In this document: in pieces, positions 46,401 to 54,016 of the stretch
Position numbering within the stretch: the stretch's first letter is position 1
Layout: each line of letters opens with the position of its first letter
Origin: Dyadobacter diqingensis
GTDB taxonomy: Bacteria; Bacteroidota; Bacteroidia; Cytophagales; Spirosomataceae
Assembly (NCBI RefSeq): GCF_024220585.1
Contig: NZ_JAMXKF010000002.1
Span: 133,392 to 197,391, forward strand
Direction of reading: 5' to 3'
DNA length: 64,000 nt
Notes under the pieces: model-generated
Database searches by the model: none
Seen by the model: only the letters and a program-made list of their open reading frames with translations
What the model was told of the DNA's origin: nothing
Position numbers and translations under genes: made by a program

Positions 46401-47222
46401 AACCCGCGCCGCATAACGGGCGCCACGCTCCAAAGCACCGATCAGGCTATTTCCGATACCCGTATTGCCCGGATAAAAAGTACCCGGGTTACCTTTGTCA
46501 TCGATCACAGGGTTTACACAGGCATCCAGTGCTTCTGTGGGCTCATACCCGTCCGGCACTTTGCAGACTTTCAGGTCGTACGTCGTGATATTGCCCGGCA
46601 TCCGGTAATGACGAGGCATCCACTGGATATTTACCCTTTGCGGCTCGGTCATCGGAACGCCGGCCGTCGTCAGTTCTGCCCCGTTGAAAGGAATGTTGAT
46701 GATTGGCGGCAAAGGGGTGGTAATACTGAAATAGGTTTCACCGATGTTGGAGACCTCACGACCCGTGCCCGCTTCCAATGCCTGCACCCGGAAGGTGTAA
46801 AAGCCTTCGGGTAAGTTTGTCCGTAATGGAGAGTTCCCGAGTCCCTGCTCCTCGATTAAATCCTGACGAAAATAATCGTGTTGCAGGTCCAGGCCACTAA
46901 AACGCCGGATCATGCCCCTGTCCAGTGTAATCAGGTTCGCCGGGATATACCCGTCCATGCTTGACACCCGAACGCCAGTACCCTCCATACTCCACCTCAG
47001 ATAAACCTGAATGCTGTTCTTGGTCAGATCTTTCAGGAGCAGATTTACCGAAAGGGCAGTGCTGCTCGAAAAATAAGACGATAGCCGCTGGTTGGGCTGC
47101 GCTACAATGAACGCCTGGGCTGTGACCGGGTAATTCTGGTCGGTGGACTGGGCACGCACATCCCTGAAAAACAACAGGACTGTCAACAATAACAACAAGG
47201 CGCGAACGAAACGGTAGTGCAT
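40461..47222 (-). CDS. Gene C: giant secreted polymorphic toxin with lipase-type tip
   Basis: About 2253 aa. Start chosen at 47222 (MHYRFVRALLLLLTVLLFF, a good signal peptide); the frame is open to 47288. The first 50 residues differ from A and B, then the shared block runs to about residue 770. Fibronectin III-like domains lie around 690-880, then a series of Ig-like Cys-rich domains, a SprB-like repeat at about 1705-1775, the FVGFYK/EGWLP module at about 1780-1907, and the tip. The tip is an alpha/beta hydrolase: IMIFANGYRF, the nucleophile motif AHSMG near residue 2120, and a likely catalytic His in YLDSHSISNYGW near 2226. It may attack membrane lipids. No T9SS sorting domain is visible at the C-terminus. 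A lipoprotein gene overlaps its end. Apparently intact. Confidence 0.82.
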   Translation of the reverse strand: MHYRFVRALLLLLTVLLFFRDVRAQSTDQNYPVTAQAFIVAQPNQRLSSYFSSSTALSVNLLLKDLTKNSIQVYLRWSMEGTGVRVSSMDGYIPANLITLDRGMIRRFSGLDLQHDYFRQDLIEEQGLGNSPLRTNLPEGFYTFRVQALEAGTGREVSNIGETYFSITTPLPPIINIPFNGAELTTAGVPMTEPQRVNIQWMPRHYRMPGNITTYDLKVCKVPDGYEPTEALDACVNPVIDDKGNPGTFYPGNTGIGNSLIGALERGARYAARVTVHEFDTDGNEVVFVNEGRSEVNWFRYGKECVSPESFVITETGPGRLQLNWEAAADVDSYKVLYRKTGDTKWTTQIVSATTASITDLALGSYEFAIQSGCTDIVPDHVQTFEVTDESDDLEDLPIVLADPMQIPVQVSGCTAVTPGELADYYSNFPGTDGTVPSDTTGKLKLPGCTLQSSAFSICSPEHPMVPLPTGGTELANLKTGDVLGIYDFAVFITEVSGSESFSGKGLVRLPFMEGTLALAEFSGVKAIRSDDGNGGCVYEATNFRLLNVPQSEVAAAKSKLLSTLAQQTDPAAYAGTLAGALAGYETISDTASLFCTYTAAILQASEEIRKALVDAGGVPSGGDPSEGGNPDPRITDILTDLKTITDQLMAGSPKVDSITQKYQDLISKLDALKKDSPSGEPGSGPGNPVFAIRNVQVSGIDNKSARINWELSGGPTLGGVPSGGTASKYIIEYQDKDGAVLQETVKSPVIDLSRLREGMEYKYRILAYDGDKVIATYGQDVFQTIKRRIGNPQNLQYAPKTDDSKVVRITWDANKDHRSYKLVYVDQNGIENTVYPTTNQVDIGGLDRNRSYPYRIMAYGDDGVFSEEVSGQFNVGTVCEISLVASSLRVMPGTPVTLTVYGCADEFNKPGVVEWLDGSNATIGRTEDITVTPQATTTYKVVCLLDKLLENGQKEHAGCSKQETVIVDKKCEGIVVTATPVLVKYGDPVLLRSNGCFGETEWRDGYPSGQIVSSHSAAIVFPKITTEYNLTCTEADGDVCVAKSDKVNVSCDNFILTWSAISTTKGYISVRASGCDGDITWSETGKDGKIKKEYSPDKHSVFYSDVDQGFSVQATCTASGCQYDTGFMGRPGKKAGCFMAVELLKETSKTFTLKVSTGDNIGFRWLDNNSSKNPREFPIPDAPKIYTAYFKGNDSYGNDTHCSYQYLYTPKKIYNTLSPIPCLPFGISVPGTVAIPVNATSATASLSASGCSNGVENFPVIWKKEGVAVNSGKEGVTILTFNAATDKDKTFNISATCSLTGEIKTGKIKVTQLVPEPLNPIDPCNIFVYTNKAYNYFPLNTLIEFTILGGNSISFLPKGKTPKPLFLRTEKSGERVYSIAPQAFEGTYSFEVQNTTTEGALCTVAFSILVLKDKPIDYVEGNFQPNTPSTAHPKQSGDCGSYYQFGTNSAQFGIPRNPFGYSIATVYNNGSKNLGVFAIYDVEPVEYEYDPENIGLVDKVCSENKGSFSLYSDARRDVNTKVGGSGTLGNRKNKMDYISVRLNNKVTKTYYGRCTFGDQTYCDTEITIVPGLRGNGRIAGTEEDQNEQGTEICQYSKREATNVLLQNLICETLSVLKGNEKQKLEAVKAALSTKGIMLADITEAMVSNLAAGKCSDVVNALTVNITGNELVQSLNDKLVNKQMVDQLVNDVLNVILVEPVVLVATVTDATCKLDDGVINLKATGGVPPYQFSMDGTTFQESLSFTKLESGNYTLTVKDSKNATATATAIVKEPETYLIETSSFAIPLRLGNTDPNARITDEGYVTAQFDENSRKATFKLKAGFDLKQLSSGVWKLTITSSDQADKKYEGTYRPYFNACNHSLFVGFYKEDYSGIPCKTDKRIDLQGKQYCIEGWLPESAYAEIVKNIMIFANGYRFYGKGTAGILLNSPKEYNNSNNIITTSSIADYWGADPVTDENKSSMDIKFSERRKPDVTYYADGHHSITTSNHNVAGDVTRSMSEKFIPGILGSLLAQQNMLVSPFLEQLSYLVGHFASIGEVLTPLEENALSKALLSFNETHPHINCSENPDCVALDTQPNDAGFQIRYENGKLAATDLIARMISIKRPANAKVTYNIDIVAHSMGFAYAQGMIAALANSSLKDKITWSSYYIIAPENGCSETYGKVDPVQWKDQLWQYGSNRGQGQPDPVWDQDGVAPQCEVGNIGFARRAFIPATYGNGEKIPKGYLDSHSISNYGWIFEIPNEKDAKGYVQSR
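44920..47190 (-). repeat. Duplicated N-terminal block, copy in gene C
   Basis: Near-identical to 27100-29490 in gene A over about 2.3 kb, and to gene B over the 5' 950 bases. Only scattered substitutions are seen, against complete divergence of the downstream toxin parts. The first 60 codons of the signal region are different from A and B. Confidence 0.85.
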
Positions 47223-47322
47223 GAGCGTAATATTATTTTTTATATAATTCCTGGGCCTTGTTACGACCCGTTGTTTTTTACTGATCATCCGGATTTAAAA
47301 GGCCGAATGAAGACTTTGCAAA

Positions 47323-47601
47323 TCAATCTTTTACATGAATTGTTTTATATCCAATCGCGCTTTGACTCGGACTTATGCTCACTCCTTCATAGTCACAACT
47401 GGTGATTTGCAATCTGAAAGGCTTATTCTTCTCCACATGATCAGTACCGATAAGCACCGGTGCGATATATTCAAAGGGTTTGCGATCTTGATAAGAAATC
47501 TCAGCAACATCATCGAATATCATAACATCGCTATCTTCCTCATTGCAGGAAAATAAAAGTGCCGCAATCAGAACCGAAAAGGAGATTTTAATAGCTTCCA
47601 T
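47323..47601 (-). CDS. Small lipoprotein
   Basis: A 92-aa lipoprotein with the signal MEAIKISFSVLIAALLFSC and an acidic mature part starting NEEDSDVMIFDD. A single Cys (ITSCDYEG) lies in a beta-rich second half. No family recognised. It lies 100 bases upstream of gene C and beyond the terminator of the giant-protein operon, so it may be co-transcribed with gene C or have its own unit. Function unknown. Confidence 0.6.
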   Translation of the reverse strand: MEAIKISFSVLIAALLFSCNEEDSDVMIFDDVAEISYQDRKPFEYIAPVLIGTDHVEKNKPFRLQITSCDYEGVSISPSQSAIGYKTIHVKD

Positions 47602-47633
47602 TATTCTTATTTTTAATTGTCAAAAACTATTTG

Positions 47634-47687
47634 AGAAAATCTAATGCTCTTTGACCGCTAATGCGACTAAAGAGCATTAGACTTTCT
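47634..47687 (-). terminator. Strong hairpin terminator after the giant-protein operon
   Basis: TCTAATGCTCTTT (47640-47652) and AAAGAGCATTAGA (47669-47681) form a perfect 13-bp stem, extended by GAGAAA/TTTCTC on the outside. It begins right after the stop codon at 47690 and is followed on the minus strand by a T-rich stretch (ATTTTCTC). Confidence 0.7.
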
Positions 47688-47689
47688 CA

Positions 47690-50600
47690 TCAATCAATTT
47701 TACATCCTCCCCCATTAGATCCGGAACAGGATATCTTGCCGTCTTGTGCACTCACATAAAAACCTGGATTATCGTCACCCCAAGTGTTACGGATGATTTC
47801 TTGTTTTCCCTCACATGATATGTAACTCACCATCCATTCGGAATTTTCATTTCCATTTGGCTTTATAAAATGAGATTTACATCCAGAATTTCCCCCTTCT
47901 TCACCCGGTCCGGGAGTGCGCTCTCGCGGTGTAATATTTATTGCAGCCTGGGGCCCACTACATCCATTATATGTACAACTTACTGAGACATGCGTCTCCG
48001 ACAGTATATTCACTACATTTTGTGAGGCACTTCCTATATTCGATACATCACCCGATGGACTCCAATTGTAAACACTCCCCTGAGGACAACCGGAGGCTGT
48101 TAATGTCGCTGAGAATCCTTTTATTACAGAAGTTGGCCCAGACAGAGACGGAGCTGATGGAGGAGTGCACTTAATAACATTTACTGTAAAAGTAGAAGAG
48201 TTACTGCAAGTAGATTGAGAGCAATTGGCAACAAAGGTCATGTTATTATCAGGCCTGTAATTGCCGGGAGACCCAGCACTCCAACTCAGTTGTCCTAATA
48301 AACAAGAGGCTCCGACCTGAATACTTTCACCTTGATTTATGGTAACATTGTCCTGATAATTAGAATTTCCGTTAATGTTAAAGACCGGACGACTTACAAA
48401 ACAAGGCAAAGTCAAACGAACAGATGCTTGGTCACTGTTTTGACTAGTACCGCATTCATTCGTTACGGCGCATGTCGCCGTGAATATTCCCGCTTTATTA
48501 ACACGAATACTGCGCTCCGTTGAACCATTACTCCACTGAACTGATCCGCCTTCACAACCTTGGGCAACCAAGGTTCCCCAGGCAAGATAATCAATTGTAA
48601 TATCTTCAACAGCAATCCAGGGTGTCGACGGTGGATTGCAAATCTTTATATGCACAGTTCCGCCATCGCTGTTGCTGCTACTACCACAGGCATTACTAAC
48701 GGTGCAGGTTGCGGTGTAATAGCCCTCCTGGTTCACGCCAATGCCACGGTCGGTTGAACCTGTATTCCACTGGATAGAACCACCATCGCAACCATTAGCA
48801 GTCAGCGTTCCCCACGTGCCAGAAGTGATTGTGATGTCATCAACAGAAATCCATGGCGTAGATGGCAGATTACAAGGTACATTCTGAACATTTACAGTGC
48901 CGCCGTCACTGCCGGTACTGCTGCCGCAGTCATTGCGAACTGTACAGGTGGCCGTATAATACCCGCCCTGGTTCACGCCAATGCTACGGTCGGTTGAACC
49001 AGTATTCCACTGGATAGAACCGCCATCGCAACCATTAGCAGTCAGTGTTCCCCAGGTGCCAGAAGTGATTGTGATATCATCAACAGAAATCCATGGCGTA
49101 GATGGTGGATTACAAGGTGCATTCTGAACATTGACCGCCCCGCCGTCACTGCCGGTACTGCTGCCGCAGTCATTGCGAACTGTACAGGTGGCCGTATAAT
49201 ACCCGCCCTGGTTCACGCCAATGCTACGGTCGGTTGAACCAGTATTCCACTGGATAGAACCGCCATCGCAACCATTAGCAGTCAGTGTTCCCCAGGTGCC
49301 AGAAGTGATTGTGATATCATCAACAGAAATCCATGGCGTAGATGGTGGATTACAAGGTGCATTCTGAACATTGACCGTCCCACCATCACTGCCGGTACTG
49401 CTGCCGCAGTCATTGCGAACTGTACAGGTGGCCGTATAATACCCGCCCTGGTTCACACCTATGCTGCGATCGGTTGAACCGGTATTCCACTGGATAGAAC
49501 CGCCATCACAACCATTAGCAGTCAGCGTTCCCCAGGTGCCAGAAGTGATTGTGATATCATCAACTGAAATCCATGGCGTAGATGGTGGATTACAAGGTGC
49601 ATTCTGAACATTGACCGTCCCGCCGTCACTGCCGGTACTGCTGCCGCAGTCATTGCGAACTGTACAGGTGGCCGTATAATACCCGCCCTGGTTCACACCT
49701 ATGCTGCGATCGGTTGAACCGGTATTCCACTGGATAGAACCACCATCGCAACCATTAGCAGTCAGTGTTCCCCAGGTGCCAGAAGTGATTGTGATATCAT
49801 CAACTGAAATCCATGGCGTAGATGGTGGATTACAAGGTGCATTCTGAACATTGACCGTCCCGCCGTCACTGCCGGTACTGCTGCCGCAGTCATTGCGAAC
49901 TGTACAGGTGGCCGTATAATACCCGCCTTGGTTCACACCTATGCTGCGATCGGTTGAACCGGTATTCCACTGGATAGAACCGCCATCACAACCATTAGCA
50001 GTCAGCGTTCCCCAGGTGCCAGAAGTGATTGTGATATCATCAACAGAAATCCATGGCGTAGATGGTGGATTACAAGGTGCATTCTGAACATTGACCGTCC
50101 CGCCGTCACTGCCGGTACTGCTGCCGCAGTCATTGCGAACTGTACAGGTGGCCGTATAATACCCGCCTTGGTTCACACCTATGCTGCGATCGGTTGAACC
50201 GGTATTCCACTGGATAGAACCGCCATCACAACCATTAGCAGTCAGCGTTCCCCAGGTGCCAGAAGTGATTGTGATGTCATCAACTGAAATCCATGGCGTA
50301 GATGGTGGATTACAAGGTGCATTCTGAACATTGACCGTCCCGCCGTCACTGCCGGTACTGCTGCCGCAGTCATTGCGAACTGTACAGGTGGCCGTATAAT
50401 ACCCGCCCTGGTTCACACCTATGCTGCGATCGGTTGAACCGGTATTCCACTGGATAGAACCGCCATCACAACCATTAGCAGTCAGCCTTCCCCAGGTGCC
50501 AGAAGTGATTGTGATGTCATCAACAGAAATCCATGGAACTGATGGCAAGTTACACGGCACCACTGGCTTGTCATATACCGAAACCGTAATACTCGCACCA

Positions 50601-53600
50601 GCACTCTCTACTCGCTCATTCACACACTTTGCCCAATAAGTAGTATTTTCATATTGAACCCTTTCACCGCCTCCATAACCCACCGGAGCAGTCCATACGA
50701 GCGTACCGCTGCCGCAAGTCCCGTGCACATTCGCAGGACTTCCTTTTTCAATACTGGTACTTGTAGCCGACAACTGAGGCAAATTCGGTGTCGGAACATA
50801 CACCGCAACCGTAATACTTACCCCCGCACTTTCAAAACCCTCATTCACACACTTCGCCCAGTAAGTCACGTTATCCTGTTGCAGCCATTCACCACCGCCA
50901 AAACCGACAGGTGCTGTCCAGACCAGGGTTCCTGACGGGCACGTGCCGAACACGTTTGCCTTGCTGCCTTTCACGATACTTGTATTCGAAGCTGATAGTT
51001 GCGGAGCACCCGGTGTCGGAACATACACCGAAACCGTAATACTCGACCCGCCACTTTCAACACCATCATTCACACATTTCGCCCAGTAAGTGGTCGTTTC
51101 ATTTTGCGTACGTTCACCGCCTCCGTAACCAACAGGAACGGTCCAGACCAATGTCCCGCTGGCGCAGGTACCCGTTACATTTACCTTGCCTCCTTTTACG
51201 ATGTTGGTGCTGGAAGCGGATAGTTCCGGTGCTCCCGGCGTTGGAACGTAAACAGAAACCGTTATGCTGCCACCCCTTCCTTCAACACCTTCATTCACAC
51301 ACTTCGCCCAGTAAGTGGTATTCTCGTATTGTACCCTTTCACCGCCGCCGTAACCAACCGGAACCGTCCAGACCAGATTTCCAACCGGGCAATACCCCGA
51401 CACACGCGCCGCAGTACCCTTTACAATATTCTGATTATCGGCCCGGAGCTCTGGTGCACCGGGTGTAATGACGGTACTTCTCGACGCCCAGTCTGAATAA
51501 CCATTATCATACCGGTTATGCGAAATGACCTGATAGTAATAAGTGATGCCTTCCGTCAAATTATTGTCATGAAAGGATGTGATGTTAGCGCCCACATTAC
51601 CGACTGTCTGTGCATTGGCAAACGTTGGCGAGGTGGACCTTAAAATGGTAAACCCGTCTTCATTACCTGAATTATCCTGCCACGTCAATGTCAGAAAGTT
51701 GGTTCCGGCACCGGAAAAAGCCAGGTTTGTCGGTGCTGCCGGTGGGAAGTATAAAACGTTGATGGTGATCGAACTTTTCGACAGACTTTGGCAGCCCGTC
51801 GCATCGTTCCAGCAAATCGCCGCATAACTGGTTGTTGAAGCCAGCGTCACCGTAGACTGCGGAACGCCGCCCGGAGGCAAATTCTCCCACACCAGACGGT
51901 CACCATTGGCGCAGTTTCCACCAATGGTAACACTGCCGTTTTTATCAATGGTGTTATTGGGCGCATTGGAATACAGGTTCGGAGCAGCAGGTTCGGGATT
52001 AACGCGCAGCGTTTTCGCCGCTTCCGGACTCAGACAGCTATTAAGGTTACAACGAACCAGATAAGTAAAATCAGTAGCCTGGTTTACGTTTGAAAAACTG
52101 GCATGCTGTACCCGCTGATCTGCGCCGGAGCCATCAAACGAACCGTCGCCCGGATTTTTCCATTCTATTTTCCCTACACAGTTATCGGCACTCAGATCCG
52201 TGCTTTCATAACGACAAAAAGCATCGCGCCCCGCAATCAAAGCGGGTTTCGGCAGTGATTCATAAACCGTGATCTTTAAAGAATCAGAGCTGGCAGAAAC
52301 GCAATATTTATCCCGACATTTAACCGTATAGGTAGTAGTAACCGCAGGTTTAACTTCCAGACTGGCACCCGAGGCACCGGTACTCCATATCAGCGCTTTG
52401 TCGGTACATTGAGAAGCCGAAAGTTTTGCCGGAAAATCACGGCAAACGCTGTTACCATACACATCCGCCGAAATCACAGGCTTTTCAGTTGATTTTGTTT
52501 GAATCAAAAACTTGCTGTCGGTTACGTTGAAAGCCAGTTGTGAACCCGTCGAAAGTAGATAGGGACCAGAACCATAATTGCCCTGCTCGGTGTCCTTGAC
52601 AAATACTTCGTAACGGTTATTGGTATACCGAAAGCTGTACCGGAGCAAAGGCGCATCAGACTTTGAGTTTTCCCCACACCAGGGCATGGCTATTTTTCCA
52701 AGCATCGAAGCCGTTACCTGGCCATTACACGAATAATTGGCAGTCAGGTTATCCAGCGACATATCATATTTGTTGATCTCGTCGGTATAACCCTCTTTAA
52801 GTGTGTAGACATTTTCCGCTCCAACACTTCCGAGTAGCCCCTTCGCATCCATGAAAAGATTTTTTCCGGTGGCCGGTGCCACGTTTCCCATCGCCAACGT
52901 TGCAGCAGAGCGTAATTTGAAAAATGCAGGAAGCCTGAGTTTAAAAGTCGGAAAGGCGATACCCTGCCAGCTTTCGGCCGACACCTGCGCACAGGAAGGC
53001 AGATTGGCCGGGTTGCGAAGCATACTTAAATCAATTTTTGCCAGGTTGTCACTACCAAAATGAAACCCAAGGTCAGGGTAACTCGCTGCGTGAAACGCGG
53101 ATGCAACCTTGGCGTCAATAAAAATATCTTTCCAGTCAGAAGTCTGCTGACCGGTAAAAACGAGCAGCAAAGGTTTGCCATCAGCCACCTTCTTTCCATC
53201 CGCAGTCTCTTTTTCAACAAGATTATAAGCTTTTACAAAACCGGATAAAGAAAACGTATTAAAGGCACCGCAGGTAAAACTTAGTTTGGAATCCGCACCC
53301 AGCCCCATCGTCAGATTACTGCCAAAACCCGGCAGCGCAAACTCAGCGAAAGATGTTTGCCCTCCCAAAAGCTTGCCAGGATCATCCAGTTCCGAAGATT
53401 TGGCATCACCCAATGACGTTTTTAATATGGGAAGATCACCTGCAAATCCGCTTTTACCCGACACGGCGATGTCGTTAGAACCAAAATAGAGATTTGTTTG
53501 GGAATCTGGCAAGGCGTTGCCCGGCAAAGCGTTGCCCGGCAAAGTAAACCGGCATCCCATGCTCAGCGTTGCACCCGTCGGCGTAAAACGCATGCCCATA

Positions 53601-53944
53601 ATAACAATGTCATAATCATGTCCGCTGATCCTGCTTCGAAACACAACAGGCAAACTGGTGATCTCTTTCAGCAAGGAAGGGATGTTCAGCCCACCGGTTG
53701 TAACCTGGATGATCCGCCCCTGCGCCACAGATGCAGCCATGGCCGCATCAATCTCTGCCTGACTTGGCTGTCCGGCCAGGGCATGTTCACGGATAAAAAA
53801 ATGTCGTCCGTCACGCAGGGCGGCAGGAAGGTTTTCATCCTTTGTAAAACCCGGTTTGTGTTCAGCAGTTCTGCTATACGCTTCCGCCAAATTTGTTTTG
53901 AACAAAGCAGTTAGAAGGCAGAGCAGCAAAATAAATGATCTCAT
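47690..53944 (-). CDS. Giant secreted tandem-repeat protein
   Basis: A 2084-aa protein with the signal peptide MRSFILLLCLLTALFKTNLAEA. Residues about 25-480 form a beta-rich unknown domain; Ig-like Cys-containing segments follow, and a fibronectin III-like domain lies near 740-830. Four repeats of about 75 aa (GTCASGTLVWTVPVGYGG type) follow. Then come nine repeats of 80 aa (PWISVDDITITSGTWG type), seven almost identical and the last two diverged. The end is a small Cys-rich segment (GKISCSGSNGGGCKID). It lacks a T9SS sorting domain at the C-terminus. Probably a surface or extracellular adhesin-like polymer. It ends the operon and a terminator follows. Confidence 0.8.
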   Translation of the reverse strand: MRSFILLLCLLTALFKTNLAEAYSRTAEHKPGFTKDENLPAALRDGRHFFIREHALAGQPSQAEIDAAMAASVAQGRIIQVTTGGLNIPSLLKEITSLPVVFRSRISGHDYDIVIMGMRFTPTGATLSMGCRFTLPGNALPGNALPDSQTNLYFGSNDIAVSGKSGFAGDLPILKTSLGDAKSSELDDPGKLLGGQTSFAEFALPGFGSNLTMGLGADSKLSFTCGAFNTFSLSGFVKAYNLVEKETADGKKVADGKPLLLVFTGQQTSDWKDIFIDAKVASAFHAASYPDLGFHFGSDNLAKIDLSMLRNPANLPSCAQVSAESWQGIAFPTFKLRLPAFFKLRSAATLAMGNVAPATGKNLFMDAKGLLGSVGAENVYTLKEGYTDEINKYDMSLDNLTANYSCNGQVTASMLGKIAMPWCGENSKSDAPLLRYSFRYTNNRYEVFVKDTEQGNYGSGPYLLSTGSQLAFNVTDSKFLIQTKSTEKPVISADVYGNSVCRDFPAKLSASQCTDKALIWSTGASGASLEVKPAVTTTYTVKCRDKYCVSASSDSLKITVYESLPKPALIAGRDAFCRYESTDLSADNCVGKIEWKNPGDGSFDGSGADQRVQHASFSNVNQATDFTYLVRCNLNSCLSPEAAKTLRVNPEPAAPNLYSNAPNNTIDKNGSVTIGGNCANGDRLVWENLPPGGVPQSTVTLASTTSYAAICWNDATGCQSLSKSSITINVLYFPPAAPTNLAFSGAGTNFLTLTWQDNSGNEDGFTILRSTSPTFANAQTVGNVGANITSFHDNNLTEGITYYYQVISHNRYDNGYSDWASRSTVITPGAPELRADNQNIVKGTAARVSGYCPVGNLVWTVPVGYGGGERVQYENTTYWAKCVNEGVEGRGGSITVSVYVPTPGAPELSASSTNIVKGGKVNVTGTCASGTLVWTVPVGYGGGERTQNETTTYWAKCVNDGVESGGSSITVSVYVPTPGAPQLSASNTSIVKGSKANVFGTCPSGTLVWTAPVGFGGGEWLQQDNVTYWAKCVNEGFESAGVSITVAVYVPTPNLPQLSATSTSIEKGSPANVHGTCGSGTLVWTAPVGYGGGERVQYENTTYWAKCVNERVESAGASITVSVYDKPVVPCNLPSVPWISVDDITITSGTWGRLTANGCDGGSIQWNTGSTDRSIGVNQGGYYTATCTVRNDCGSSTGSDGGTVNVQNAPCNPPSTPWISVDDITITSGTWGTLTANGCDGGSIQWNTGSTDRSIGVNQGGYYTATCTVRNDCGSSTGSDGGTVNVQNAPCNPPSTPWISVDDITITSGTWGTLTANGCDGGSIQWNTGSTDRSIGVNQGGYYTATCTVRNDCGSSTGSDGGTVNVQNAPCNPPSTPWISVDDITITSGTWGTLTANGCDGGSIQWNTGSTDRSIGVNQGGYYTATCTVRNDCGSSTGSDGGTVNVQNAPCNPPSTPWISVDDITITSGTWGTLTANGCDGGSIQWNTGSTDRSIGVNQGGYYTATCTVRNDCGSSTGSDGGTVNVQNAPCNPPSTPWISVDDITITSGTWGTLTANGCDGGSIQWNTGSTDRSIGVNQGGYYTATCTVRNDCGSSTGSDGGAVNVQNAPCNPPSTPWISVDDITITSGTWGTLTANGCDGGSIQWNTGSTDRSIGVNQGGYYTATCTVRNDCGSSTGSDGGTVNVQNVPCNLPSTPWISVDDITITSGTWGTLTANGCDGGSIQWNTGSTDRGIGVNQEGYYTATCTVSNACGSSSNSDGGTVHIKICNPPSTPWIAVEDITIDYLAWGTLVAQGCEGGSVQWSNGSTERSIRVNKAGIFTATCAVTNECGTSQNSDQASVRLTLPCFVSRPVFNINGNSNYQDNVTINQGESIQVGASCLLGQLSWSAGSPGNYRPDNNMTFVANCSQSTCSNSSTFTVNVIKCTPPSAPSLSGPTSVIKGFSATLTASGCPQGSVYNWSPSGDVSNIGSASQNVVNILSETHVSVSCTYNGCSGPQAAINITPRERTPGPGEEGGNSGCKSHFIKPNGNENSEWMVSYISCEGKQEIIRNTWGDDNPGFYVSAQDGKISCSGSNGGGCKID
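48400..50559 (-). repeat. Nine 240-bp tandem repeats inside the giant secreted gene
   Basis: Exact 240-base period: for example the segment coding NVQNAP recurs at 49121, 49361, 49601, 49841, 50081 and 50321. Seven units are nearly identical in DNA; the two nearest the 3' end of the gene (48400-48878) are diverged. The period is a multiple of three, so copy-number change keeps the frame. Confidence 0.9.
50562..51465 (-). repeat. Four 225-bp tandem repeats inside the giant secreted gene
   Basis: Four related units of about 75 codons (LVWTVPVGYGGGER, TTYWAKCVN, SITVSVYV) lie directly upstream (in gene order) of the 240-bp repeats. They are clearly more diverged from each other than the 240-bp units. 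Confidence 0.8.
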
Positions 53945-54016
53945 TAGTATGTGTTTACCGGTTGGATTATCTGTTGAATTGAATTAGATGGTCACAAGTT
54001 TTTCTCTGGTCATACC

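Noticed and set aside
22123..47222. T9SS sorting domain at the C-termini of genes A, B and C
   Set aside because: Their ends are toxin-like domains running to the stop codon; no PNP-type sorting motif with a following beta-sandwich is visible, unlike in the SprB-repeat protein.
48400..50559. Regular repeats, considered as a CRISPR array
   Set aside because: The period is 240 bases, the units are coding and nearly identical over their whole length, without short repeats and unique spacers.
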